From assembly GCA_905221605.1 (NCBI GenBank), contig CAJNDS010001369.1, positions 451,001 to 515,000 on the forward strand: 64,000 bases of DNA, read 5' to 3'. The notes below the pieces were generated by a model that saw only the letters and a program-made list of their open reading frames with translations, made no database searches and was not told where the DNA came from. Position 1 is the stretch's first letter. Each line of letters opens with the position of its first letter. The position numbers and the translations under genes are program-made. This document shows positions 11,560 to 22,866 of this stretch, in pieces. The DNA is from Symbiodinium natans (Eukaryota; Sar; Dinophyceae; Suessiales; Symbiodiniaceae).

Positions 11560-12045
11560 CCAAGTTTCAGCAGTAGCAGCCTCGAAGCCACCAGCAAACG
11601 ACGTTTCTTGCCACCTCCAAATTGGCTGGACGCGTGGCCGGCGCATTGCTGTCCAGATGAGTTTCACGATGCCGAAGCGGCTCAATCTCGAATTCAGTTC
11701 GACAGAAGTTAAAGAGTGGACTAGTCCACTTCGAGAGATGTGAGAGGCCTTCCCAGGCCCGATACTCCAATGCTGCATTAGGCTGCATTGCTGCATTTGC
11801 TGCATGAAACAGTCACCCTGAAGCATCAGCCGAGCGACTCGGAGCAGCTTCACAAGAGATTCTGTGCGATGCCCAAAAGGGCTCCGGAAGAAGGGAAAAC
11901 TGGCATTGTGAGGAGCGCTTCATGGGTTTCCAGCTGCTTGTGGTGTTTGTCCGCACAGCTACATTGGGTGCTTCATGCAGTCTGGCTCACACTAGTTTCT
12001 TCAGCGGAATTCCCGAATGGAGCAGGCACATCCATAATCCCGGAG
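11560..12045 (+). repeat. Diverged segmental duplicate, copy B
   Basis: Homologous in blocks to 8790-9235, about 2.8 kb upstream. Relative to copy A it carries an ~8-base deletion in the GCCGAGCGACTC block that breaks the shared helical frame, so at least one of the copies is probably not coding. Confidence 0.5.
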
Positions 12046-12228
12046 ACATCTCTGCTTCAGTAAATTAGCCCTGCCAGTACGGATGTAATTCGCAAGCAAA
12101 ATCAAGATCGTTAAAGATCGTATGGGAAGCCTACTAACATCTTCTCCATCGACTGCTAGCCAGCTCGTAAACTCCGACTATCATCTCATGAAAATCATGT
12201 TCCAAACTCCTGAGGCCTGGCGGCCACA

Positions 12229-12905
12229 GAGCCATTTCTAGCTTGTTTTTGAAAATTCGAGCCGGCTCGAGTTTTCCCGAAAGCCTTAATACACCAAGTA
12301 GCCAAAACTCGCGCAGGCTCGAATTTCCGAAGTTGCAGCGAAATTCTGTCATCCATGAGGACAGGGGCCCACAGAGCCATAGTTCTGGGAGCTTGCTCGG
12401 AAAGTTCGAGCCGGCTCGAATGTTCCAAAATTTGCTTAAAAAGCACCAGATCGCCAAAACTCGAGCCGACAATTCCAAGGCTTAGTTGTAGGACCTGCGG
12501 CCTCAGAAGCCTGGATTCCATGGGCTTTTCTTTGGAACAATTCGACCTGCTCGAGTTTTGGGAATTGGTGCATTGGTTTGTTTTTGAAATTCGAGCCGGC
12601 TTGAATTTCTCAAAAGTTCTTGAGTCACGAAAACTCGAGCAGGCTCAAACTTTCCAAAATAAACTTCAATTCTGACATCTATGAGACCCTAGGGGCCATT
12701 ATTCTCCAAATTTTGTGTTCATGTTGACCATATGGGCCTGCTCGAGTTTGCGGGACCTGGTGCTTCAAGAACACTGTTAAAGTTCGAGCTGGCTCGAACT
12801 TTCAACAGAAATCTAAATTTTGGGATCTGCTAGGCCTGGGGGGTGTGGGGGGGGCTCTCAAACTTAGGCTTGGTTTTGAAAACTCGAGCCGGCTCGAGTT
12901 TTAGT
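12229..12905. repeat. Palindrome array, TTCGAGCCGGCTCGAA type
   Basis: About ten near-perfect palindromes with a CGAGCCGGCTCG-like core occur in 650 bp: 12256-12271, 12308-12323, 12405-12420, 12459-12475, 12541-12555, 12589-12606, 12632-12650, 12734-12749, 12781-12800 and 12881-12900. They sit in longer units of roughly 140-190 bp that also share TCTG(T/A)CATC(C/T)ATGAG and CACAGAGCCAT. Each core can form a hairpin. No open frame explains the pattern. It is not CRISPR-like, because the sequences between cores are themselves repeated and the spacing varies. Confidence 0.8.
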
Positions 12906-13129
12906 GGCTTGGTGCTTTCAGAGTTTCTGGAAAGAATCGATCCTGGCATTGTTTCCAACGAAAACTTCTCAAGCAGGCCCTCAGTTGTCTTTACGTGGTG
13001 CTTTGCGAGCATATACTTGTCGTCGGCCGTTACTTCAGCTACTTGATCACAACCCTCTCCCCCTTTAGCAGTGAGGTAGATCATGCGGGGGGAGGGCCTA
13101 CTCATGAAAGGTCAACTCGAGAATTGATG

Positions 13130-13205
13130 GTCCCTTTCCGGATACCCTAAATACCAGGGCCCCCTGAGAATAGGGACCCGAAGAGGGACCAGATTTTGAA
13201 GAAGT
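13130..13205. repeat. Short GGGCCCC-type element, copy
   Basis: GATACCCTAAATACCAGGG followed by CCCCCTGAGAATAGGGACCC resembles 34826-34870 (GATACTAAGGGCCCCCC, then AGAATAGACCCC) and, more loosely, the end of the 7452-8337 element. Probably related non-autonomous element ends. Confidence 0.4.
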
Positions 13206-15224
13206 GACCATACATGTATGTAGACGTATATACACACATATAGGCATAGTATGGTGTCTGATATACAGAATGTGTCACCATACTGTATCTACAGCTCGCA
13301 TCACTTGCAGTCATCGGCTCTACGCCGTCATAGAATTCAAAGCAAGGCTTAGGGCAGCTGCTGCGCCACAAGTTCCCTGCATGGGTATGGCGCCCCACAC
13401 CGCGCTAAGAAGGCCACACACGGTTTTTATTTAATGATTGCAGGTTGGACCAGGGTCGTCCCATGGTAACCATGAGAGCACTTGCCGTTTTCCCGCTCAG
13501 GCCGCTGGCCGCCGCTACCCTTGCGGCCGGGTGGCTTGGTGTGCTTCGGTGTGATATATCTGAGCCCAAATCGTCCCACGCTTGAAATACTGCATGGTGA
13601 ATTCAGCTGTCGTGCGGGTTTTTTTGCAAGCAACGGCAGAAGTTGACAAGATCAGCCAGACAGCCCCCTAGCAAGCGTTTTCAGATGCTTTTTCAGGCAC
13701 GGCAAACATACAGGGAACGCCAAGTGAGGAAGCACATCATGTCATCGAATCAACCCGGTTTCAGACACCATGAGCTCACCATTTCAGGGAACTTCCGTGT
13801 TTAGGCCCTACTCTTCGGTCCAGCCAAATGGCCTGTTCTGGCCTCAGCGTTGCGCTGGAAGAGGTTCAAGCCCGTGGCCGAAGCACAGACGACAAGAGAG
13901 GCAATATTCATATTCACATGAGCTCAGGGCACAGGCTTCTGCTCCCACGAGCTGTGCGGGCCAGGCTCGGCTGCATGTTTGCCGGCTCATTTGACTGCTC
14001 ACTGCATGGGTCATGTTGAATCCAGAGAACCGCAACGCCACAGGTCGAGCGTCGAGAACCTACTTGCACGCTGAGGTATCCTTGTTGAGATGCCCGAAGT
14101 GCACAGGGCAGGGTTTACAATCCTGCAAGGTCTCGGACTGGCATGTCTGGGAATTTAGCAGCAGCAACTCATTTGCTGTATGTCTTTAGTTTTTGCGCTT
14201 TCAACATGTGGGGCAATATCCCATTTCGAACCTCGAACTTGTCAGTCGCCGGATGTGAAACCCGAGCCGGACTTCGGTGCGGACTTTGCCAAGGCGCTTA
14301 AGGACGGGGAGAGAGGACGGCCCTATGCCGTCTGTGCTGTGCTTGTGGGCGGGGAGGGGGGTAAAAAGGTGGTACTGGGAGGCGATTGTTGTCTTGCTCT
14401 GTTCACATGAACGCATATGAACGCAGCGCCTCTGCTTGGCGCTCAAGGGTGGCTAATTCGGTTCCAACCCCGCGGTTTTCAGGACGGACTCGGCCTAAAT
14501 GAGGCCTATGACCAGGACGGGGCCGGCTGTGGTTATAGTGCCCTCTTCTTCTCTGTTCTCGCACTCTCCAATTGATTTTGTCTCGAGAGCTCTGTTTCAA
14601 AGCTTCTGTGTGTTTTCCAAATCTTGGCACCATCTCGCAGGAGGTGACTGCTACGCAGAGAGTCACTCCAATTGATCGCTTGCGTTCGCCTCAGAGAGAC
14701 CCGAATGTGGCAGCGGCAAAGGGATTAGCTGCAGGCATTGAGACACGTTGAGTAGTCATTCTAGCCGCAATACTTCGCGCTGACAAGTCTCGGCGGCAAC
14801 AGCACAGGTTTGGTTGGGACAAGGTCTGCGCCCCAGAGACAAAATGAGAACTGACCAATTACTGGGCTCGAGGACCTTGGCAAAGACTGTCAAGCCTTTT
14901 CTTTGTGCGAAGCAGAGGTGCAGCCGTTCGAACTGAAAAGCTGATATGTGTCGCATCCGCCCCCTTTCTTGCCAACCAAGAGATGCAAAACCGGTCAAAC
15001 CGTGAGTGAGCAGAATAGCTATATAAGCAGAACAGGATGCATGACTAAGACACCAGAAAGAGTTGAAGGCAACTCTACTGCAGTCCGACCCCGTTCAGCT
15101 TGTCCAAGGGCATCATTGCCTCCCGAGATGACTTGGATCCATTTATGGACTCGCGTGATGAGATGTCAGTGCCTGAGTGAATGTCTCCTAGTCAGTTCTG
15201 GTCTCAACAGTGTTCTTTGTATCT

Positions 15225-15227
15225 TTC

Positions 15228-15271
<44 letters not shown>
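15225..15271 (+). repeat. (CT)n microsatellite
   Basis: About 23 CT dinucleotides with one CG interruption. It lies directly upstream of a CCCAG acceptor and may serve as an extreme polypyrimidine tract for the exon at 15285. Confidence 0.9.
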
Positions 15272-15273
<2 letters not shown>

Positions 15274-15284
15274 GTCGCGCCCAG

Positions 15285-15345
15285 GAATTATGTCTCTGTC
15301 AGCTTGGAAAAGCCTTTGGGCCTCGAGTTTTTGGAGAACGGCGCG
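15285..15345 (+). CDS. PDZ-like exon fragment
   Basis: After CGCCCAG/G the frame reads NYVSVSLEKPLGLEFLENG. The pattern of a hydrophobic strand followed by a PLGLEF loop resembles the carboxylate-binding loop (x-Phi-G-Phi) that opens PDZ domains. PDZ domains are normally about 85 residues, so later exons carrying the rest are expected, but I could not identify them. Alternative: a chance open stretch next to a microsatellite. Confidence 0.35.
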
Positions 15346-17552
15346 GCTTGGCTCTCAACAGAGGCACTTCTGCAGCTTCAATGAAAGCTTCAATATTGCC
15401 TTAAAAAGCAAAAAACAGAAGAGTGTCAAATGCACGCTCGATCCAAAATTGGAAGTTCTTGAAGTAAAAGGGTCAGAAATGTTGCTATCTTGTGAACACC
15501 TTAAACTTCTTGCATTGCCTGCTGAAAGCTTCATGCATCGCTAAGGAAGAGGAAGGCGGAGGCGTTCTGATCGGGAAGGCCCATGCTTCTGAAACCATGT
15601 TTGTGTCTTTATACAGCCATAGATTCGTCCATCCATGCAGAGATTCGCCAGCGGAGTCGGAGACTCGCCCGCTGCTAGTGGGAGATGCGCTGTCTGCCAT
15701 GCAAGAGAATTCGCTGCGATGTGACCCTGTACGAGATATAATCCATTAGTGTAGTCTCCAAGCAAAGAAGTCGGCGAGCGGTTCATCTTCGCCAATCAGT
15801 CCAATCAGTGCTGCGTCTGTCCAGTTGAATGTGGTACTAGCCGGGCCCAAGCCGGGGATGCGCACGTCGGCGGTCCAAGCAGTGTACCTCGGAGTTTCCA
15901 TTGCACGCAGTCGGGTTGCAGATGTGTCAAGCCGGGGGCCGCGGGTCTTGAGGTCCCAAGAGAGGCCACACGCATCATGAGTTCTGGAAGAATGCCCAGG
16001 GAGTACGTGCACCAAGCCCCTTCCCGACCGATTCAGGAAGGTTCAATGAGTCCCAGATCCGGCCACAGACGCGTGTGGAAGGTTTAGGGGCGCCAGGACG
16101 ATCCCAAAATGGGGGGGGGGAGGGTTCGGAGGAGACCACATCCTTTTTGCTTGCAGCCCACAGATGCAACCACGCACTATGTCCATGCTAGGTGGTTAGA
16201 AAGCCAATGCTAATCGTGCATGTAGAGCAGGTGCAGCCGGGCTCCAATGCTGACCAAACTGGCTTGCTCAGGGTAGCAGCCCCAGACTAGGACCCTATGT
16301 TCGCAACAGGATATCACTCTTTGACCGGAGGGGAGACCACGCAAGAACATTGTGGAGCTTTGGGATCCCAGGGTGCAGCTTTTGTCGTCCAGTGCATCTG
16401 CACCTGCAAAGCTGTTATGGGTGAATTGCTTCCTACAAGGCCGGCTATCACCTGGTATTTGTGGACGGTACGTGCTGGGCTTGGGGTCGAGCTTTCGGGT
16501 GTTTGCTTGCCGCTTGCGACTGAGACCGGAAAGCTGACTTGGACTCATTTTGTCGCTCCTACTTTGTACACTTTCCGGAATCGGAGGATCGGCATCGGGG
16601 TATCGGAAGAGGCTCATGGAGCATGGGGGACCCGCATGAAAGGCTCACGGACTTCCCAGCTTCCCCACTGAGACCCCCACCCGCTTCTGGTTGGAATCAG
16701 CAAGGCCCGTCCACGGCCTGTCCTTCGACTCCGCGATCCAGCCCATCGTAGCATCCGAAGGTTGCATCTGAATTGCTGTCGGAATATCAATAGTCTTGCT
16801 TCGCAGTCTGCCAAGATGGTATTGTTGCCACATAGCGGCGGGAAACCAAGATCGATCCATCGCGCTTGCACATGACCAATGCTTGCTCGTTTCTCGGTCC
16901 ATGGATGTAAAACGATGTATGCTCTGCTTAGTTGCATCATCCGTAGGAGCTGTGCAGCTCACTTTCTTCATGGGCGAAGCAGAATACTTCTACGGTGAGT
17001 GGAGGCCGCCATCGCAGATCACCGCGTCTTTGATCAAGGGGTTCGTGGCACTAAGATGACCAGGAAATGTTGATCTAGCAGCGTGTGGAAACAGGCCTGG
17101 TGAGGAGTGGCTGGAAGCGTTCCAAGCCAGATTGCAGCGTGCCTATCGAATGGCTGTGGCTCGTTGTGCGAAGGCATGAGTGGAAGCTGTCCATATCAAG
17201 CAAGTGACAGCTGTAGTCCAGGTCTCAACCGGATGACGAGGAGCAGTAGCCGTCGCTGCCACAGTGTTTCACGCCATCTTTGCGAGAAGGATCTCGCATC
17301 ACTTTTCCGTTGTTTCAGCCGTTCCAAGTTGGAACTCTTCACTGCTGCCGGGCTTTCGTTGCGAACGTGTCAGTGGTTAAGAGTCGAGACTGGTGCACAC
17401 AGGTCCACGAAACAAAATGGTCCGGGCAGAATGTCGGCCGATTTCAATATAGCCCATGCATCCCGTGTGATACAGCCAACATGCAGGTGTCTCCGCAGCT
17501 GCAAGTTTCCTGTGTTGGCTGTTCGTTTTTGTCCTGCAGCCAGCCTGCAGCC
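15346..17552. other. Gene-free stretch upstream of channel A
   Basis: No exon recognised. Contains a G-run near 16108-16119. Just upstream of the channel start, TTTTGTCCTGCAG (17528-17540) could be a 3' splice site, so the channel mRNA may have a non-coding first exon in this region. Confidence 0.35.
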
Positions 17553-20500
17553 ATGGAGAGGGAAACCTTCTGGGAGCTGCATCGCAAACTGGCTGACTGC
17601 TATGCTTATGACATGGCCGAGCGCGGCGGGATAGACCGCAAGGCTAGTCTCCTGTCACAGTCAGATCGACGCAATAGCCTCCAGAGACGGCTGAGCCTTC
17701 AGAGTGTGCAAAAGGAAAGTTCGATGACCTCAGCTATTGAGGATGCTCCGAGGTCACCTAATTCGCAGCAACGCCCAATGAGGATGGTATCCTTCGACCG
17801 GAACTCAACCATCAAGGTTATCGACTTCGATGCCACTGAGGCCGTAAGAGTGATGCCTTCCACAGTCTCTGCCCCTATACCAGACGAGGTCAACTTTACA
17901 GACACTGCCAAAGCCAGGGCCTCCCTACGGCAACGACGGAGGAGCACCATGAACGAATTGCTCAGTGCCCAGGGGCTCAAGAGCCACAGTAGCCTAGGAG
18001 ATTCTGACGATGAGGCTTGGGATATCACGAAGGTCAAGTTGCATGCCCACAAGTGTTGGCTGCAAGATGAGGGCCCAGATAACGAGATTTCCCAACGTTT
18101 GCAGTCACTTTCCAAAGGCATCAACCAGACCGCAGACCAATCCCAAATGCATGGCAGTGAATTGGAGACCCCCTACGAAATGGAAGACCAGCCCACAATG
18201 CTGCACCCAGCGGGGGTTCTGCGAACCACCTGGAACATTATGGTGGCCATATGCTTGATTCATGACTTGGTGGTGATTCCCCTGTATGTCTTCGACATAC
18301 CCGACTCATCGCTCCTAGTTGCGCTGGAGTGGTTTACTCAGCTCTTCTGGAACATCGACATTGCCATGACCGTGCGTACAGGCTACTACTACAAAGGCCT
18401 GCTGATCATGGATCCGAAAAAAGTCATCCGCAACTATGTGAGGACCTGGCTGGTCTTGGATGTGACTTTGGTATCCTTGGACTGGGGCTTCGTTCTCCTA
18501 GAATTATCAGGTGTGCAAGTAAACTCTGTGGCGCAGCTCTCGCGCACGATACGATTCCTGCGCTTTCTTCGTCTGGTCCGAATCTTACGCTGGGTGAAGC
18601 TACGCCGGATGGCCGAAATGTTCCAGGAGCTCGTTCAGTCGCAAGCGGCCAGCACCTTGGGAAGCACCAAAATCAGCGTCCACTTCTTCCATTCATGTAG
18701 CTACGTAGCCGCCCCTTGAGTTGTTTTGCACGTTGTTGCTGATGGCTTGGCGAGCGTTAGCCATTCCGTCATCTTCTCAGATCCTTGTTGATGCTTGATG
18801 TCATGATGTGGTCGTGCAGGGGTCCTTCGTGATCTTTCGAACACTGATGTGGCCTGCCAGGCATGTACTGGAGCCTGCTGTTTGGCATTGCGCGCCTCAT
18901 CATCTTGAATCACCTGATCGCTTGCTGCTGGTTCGGCATAAGTCGTTTGGAAAATGCCAGTGACAATTGGGTGGAGCACGCTCGCCTTTCTGACACACGC
19001 CCCGAGCACATGTATGCTGCATCCATGAGCCTCGCCAAGAGTCAAAGCTTGTCGTCAAGAGGCATCTTTCTTTTTTAAGGGACTTGGACTTGCCATGCCT
19101 TCGTGTTGGCTTGGGGAGGGGGGGGGGGGGGGGGCATCTGCAGGTGGTGCAGGTTCAGGGATAGGGCATCGGGAAGGCGTAACATTGGTTTCGGCTTAGG
19201 GCGTTAGGCTCCTGTGAGACTCAAGGAATTGGGCATTCGCTCAGCTGGGCGTGGGCGTGTCCGACGTCAGTCCTCGCACTACTCTGGAGACCTACTTCTG
19301 CATTATTATTGCTTCTGGCCTTGAAAAGCGTAGTACAGAATTTTAGGATGTGTCAACATTGTGCGATGTGGTTTCGTAGTTTTGGACTTCAGTGTTCTAG
19401 ACCCAGTCGAAGTGCCGACAAAGGCTTTCCGATCCCTGATCACCTGCACCACTCTCATCAGTCGTATGACCTCACTCATGACGGCGCTGATCAAGGCAAA
19501 GGAGGATGAGGAGCGCGAGTGGCCTGGCACCTATGTTAGTAGGCCCATGGTCGGCCTCAGAGCTCATCCGAAAGTCTCCTTAAAGCATGCTTCTAAGCGC
19601 TTTCATTGTGATAACCGGCAGGTCTAGGACAAAGTATTGCGGTCTTGTGAAGCCGGCCAGGACGACGAGGAATCACCTCACCAGTAGCCATTTGGGATTG
19701 ACAGGTTCCGATTTAGTCTGATGTCCCAGAGCTTTTCGTGCAGATCTCCCCACAATCGACATACAAGCTCCTATTCCTAAGGAGATGGTCTTTCTGTAAC
19801 TCTAAGTTTATCCTTCTTGTTTCCTGTTTGTCCAGGTTCCGCCTCCTGCGCAGCTATCTGGTCTTCAACGAGATCCCCCATCGTTTGGGACAGAAAGTTA
19901 CCCGTTTCCTTCAACATCAGTTCAGCTTAAAGCAACAGGCGAAGACAGCGGACTTGCACGTGCCTCTGCTGGACCTCCTATCCCATCAACTCCAGGCCAG
20001 TGCCCCACTGAGCCAAGAGCCGAGCCAATCTGTGCAAGTTTCATTACGTTTCTGCAAGTTCTTCGATCAAGATGTGTACATTCTTTGTGTGTTTTGCATT
20101 TTGCACAGGGGGAGCTCCAGTTTGCCCGGCACCGGGCTTCCCTCGCCAAGCTCGAATTCCTGGACTTCTGGGGGCCAGGGGAAAGGCAATGCTCAAAGGT
20201 CGTTCTTTTTTCTTGGGTGGTGCTGGATTCTGTTAGAAGAATATTCCAACATTCGAGAAGTCTGGCGAGGGGTCTGAGTTTGAGAGGACCACCTCATGGA
20301 CCACCTCGACCGGCAGATTGTGCGAGTGATGCATGAGCTGTGCACCACAGCCTTGGACTGCCTGCCGGTGGCTGCCAAGGACCTGGTCTTCCTGGGTGGG
20401 TCGGCAGCCCGAAAGTGCTACCTGATCCTCGCTGGTTCGTTTGCCTACCATCACGACGACGGCAGTGAGAAGGTGGATGACTCTGAGTCCTGCGGCTGGA

Positions 20501-21135
20501 TTGCGGAGATGTGCCTGTGGATGCTAGGCACGAAAGCAATTAGAGTCTGATTAGAGTTCGCCAGAGCATGCTGGAGCATGCTGGGGCTCGTCCAAAAGCC
20601 CTCCTTGCAGCTTGAGCACCTGACTGAGGACACCGTGGGTCTACTTGGGCGATCTGGTGTCGGATGATGTCTCTCGCATTGTCGAGATGGATGCATCCTT
20701 GTTTGGTCAAATCTTGAGCCAATCTCCAGCCACATACGACCCTCGGAGCGCCAACAGTGCAACTTTCTATTGTACTGTGGTCCACCTACAATGAGACCAG
20801 GATGTTCCCAAGAGTAAGGGGCTGTGCCTTCTTTGCTTGTTGAAAAGGAGCATGCCAAAGACTATGCCAAGAACTTCTTGAGCATGATGCGTGGCCAAAC
20901 GTGGGACTCTGAACTTGAAGTGCTGTGCAGTGCTCCTGCAGCGGAGGACTACGTTCTATGATACCTTGTTCTGACCCCTGACAGGTCTTGGAGCGATCTT
21001 CGCCAGGGCACAGCAAGAGACGACATCTCGGTTGGTAATATGAGCCGCGTCGTTTCCATCAAGAAGCCACAATCTTCTTCGTTTTGCTGCCGTAAGAAGG
21101 CAAAACCGCGAGTCGCTCATGAAGAGTTGGGATGA
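17553..21135 (+). CDS. Ion channel A, six-transmembrane CNBD/EAG-like, 10 exons
   Basis: Exons 17553-18651, 18861-19026, 19226-19310, 19424-19518, 19836-19995, 20109-20162, 20287-20519, 20629-20737, 20848-20900 and 20985-21135 join into one 734-aa frame. S1 is near residues 226-248, S2 255-278, S3 298-318, and S4 331-352 with the RFLRFLRLVRILRWVKLRR sensor. S5 is 368-395, the pore 422-440, S6 about 442-470, followed by a C-linker and a CNBD-like region (about 540-680). GYYYKG between S2 and S3 is typical of EAG/HCN-type channels. The pore reads AQLGVGVSDVSP, lacking GYG. In the CNBD-like part a WIAEMCLWTPW segment stands where the phosphate cassette would be and its usual Arg is absent. The start was chosen because MERETFWELHRKLADCY matches the N-terminus of channel B; the frame is open further up. 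Intron donors are GC (3), GA (4) and GT (2). Ion selectivity and ligand are unknown. Confidence 0.85.
19110..19134 (+). repeat. Poly-G tract in channel A intron 2
   Basis: A run of about 19 G lies in the intron between exons 2 and 3 of channel A. It could stall sequencing or form a quadruplex. Confidence 0.8.
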
Positions 21136-22866
21136 AGTACAGCCGCGCAGCCGTGCTGGGTGCGGGTGCCTCAGATCCAACATCTGCAGGTCCATGGCTC
21201 TGCCCTGTTTATCAGTGCTGTGCTCGCCGGCCTTTCTAGACAGAAAGCTCGTGCAATTTTTGTTTTGTGTTTCACATGATTCTGCCTAGTGGACGCATCC
21301 AGTCTTCCGCTTCTGCAGCGGGCTATCCAAAGTTCGGCTGCGCTAGTGTTAATGCTGCCCACGAGGAGTGCGCTCCTTGTGAGGTCTATAGTAGTCTATA
21401 GTCTTTTCGAGACATCCAGGATCCCCAAATGGGGCCGGGAGAGCATGAGGTCAGATGTCTCCAGAAGAAGTACGCCGCCAGCGCAGCGGCTGACAAGACC
21501 TTTGAACGACCCACGGGAGCAGCATGCGTAGCTGTAGCTGGATGATCAATGGCATGTTGATGCAAACCAGCTCCCTGCCTGGCGACGAACTCGGCCGTGC
21601 ATGGAGTCTGACGCGGAAAATCTCGTTTCAGTCATTTGCCAAAACAGCTGCTTGCTGCGCACCAGGACCGTGCTCTGCTGGCCAAAAGAGGTTTCGAATC
21701 TGAGAGTGTGTGAACACGCTTTGCATGCAGTGTGCATCCAACAAAAGTTGTGTAGGTGCTCGTTTGTGGTATCTTGAGGTTTTTCAAGCTTCCAAAGCTG
21801 TTTTGGGTCTTCGAGACGCCATTGTAGCAGTTGTGGGCTTCCAGAACGGTGTGGCGTTTTGCCCTCGGGAAGCGGGCCAGGGGCCAGCGGGTTCGGATGC
21901 ATGGAACACGGTTCGGAATGCAGTGCTAGTGCTAGGGGTTTTCTTACAACTATTGAATGTCGAGTTGCTTCACTTAAGACAACTCTTTGCAATGTGTGTG
22001 AAAGGCTTGCAATTTGGAATTGCTTGGGGGGGCCGGGTTCGACACAGCGCCGGGCGATGCAGCGCCGGGGTGCTGGGGCCCGGCGCCTACCCACCTGGCA
22101 GAACTAGATGGCTTCCACTTGGTGAAGGACTCGCGTTAGGAATCGCCTCTGGCCTGAGGCCCGATCCCCCCTTTGACGGAAATACATCCACTATACTTCT
22201 GCCGCCAGGGATGCGGATGCAGAACACACCCCAGCGACATCTCTATTGCGCACTGAGGTGCTTTAGAGAAGGCTACTCATCAGCGAGGTCCATGGTGGAC
22301 TTAGCTTCCCGAACCATGGTTAGGGCGATTCTGCCGGCTGCTGCGCCAGCTCAGTTGGATGGGCTCAGCACAACGTCCGCACACTTGCCGCCCGTGAGCT
22401 TTGCGCAAATTCGTTGGCGAGGACGCCAAAGCAAAACCTTGTGCTGTAGCTTCGCTCCCACATCTTTATGTCCACACTGTTTGGGGTCTTCGCCGGCGTT
22501 AATTGTTTTGGCAAAAAGGGTTTATGTGTCGGTTAGCCGGTAACTGAGCCTCGGTGCATCTCAAATATGTTGAGTCACTGCAGAGACCGTCACAGAGAGT
22601 CGCACTTTCTGGACGGCAAGGTCAAACATCTTTTGCTGTTGTGCTCACTATAACCGCACATGGCAGGGAAAACCTTCGAGTCATCAAGCAGGGGTTGCTT
22701 GAAATTTGAGGCAGGAAGACCAGTCGTAACTTACGTTCAAAGCCGACCTAAAGAACGTGCACTGCGTGCACACCCACGACGAAAGCAACCTGGCCAGCTG
22801 TTGCTCCGTGCAGCCATTTCCAGTTTTCTGCTCGAAATTGTAGCACTTGCTTTGGGGTATTTTGCG
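21136..22866 (+). other. Spacer between channel genes with a long unassigned frame
   Basis: A plus-strand frame stays open from 21710 to 22543 (277 codons, beginning with GTG and not ATG). It is long for chance at this base composition. I see no domain, no family motif and a biased, Cys/Arg/Leu-rich composition. A GCCGGG-rich patch lies near 22030-22090. The frame upstream of channel B (from 22660) is also open but has no matching sequence in channel A. Confidence 0.3.

Larger units (their letters stand above)
12906..15284. other. Mostly unassigned stretch
   Basis: Apart from the short element near 13130 and a (CT)n run at 15225-15271, no gene is recognised. A possible exon at about 15117-15177 reads ASRDDLDPFMDSRDEMSVPE before a stop. 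It could be the upstream neighbour of the PDZ-like exon at 15285. Confidence 0.35.

Noticed and set aside
12229-12905. CRISPR-like array
   Set aside because: Units and intervals are both repeated, spacing varies from about 20 to 90 bases, and the setting is eukaryotic.
14948-15544. 198-codon frame spanning the CT microsatellite
   Set aside because: Its length comes from the stop-free CT run; the PDZ-like words lie in a different frame.
19680-19705. CCAGTAGCCATTTGGGATTG, similar to the dinoflagellate spliced leader core
   Set aside because: It lacks the CGTAGCCATTTTGGCTCAAG order, lies in a channel A intron, and shares only a short word.
22024-22045. GGGTTCGACAC resembling a tRNA/SINE B box
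   Set aside because: No matching A box or cloverleaf upstream and no tail; a single short match.
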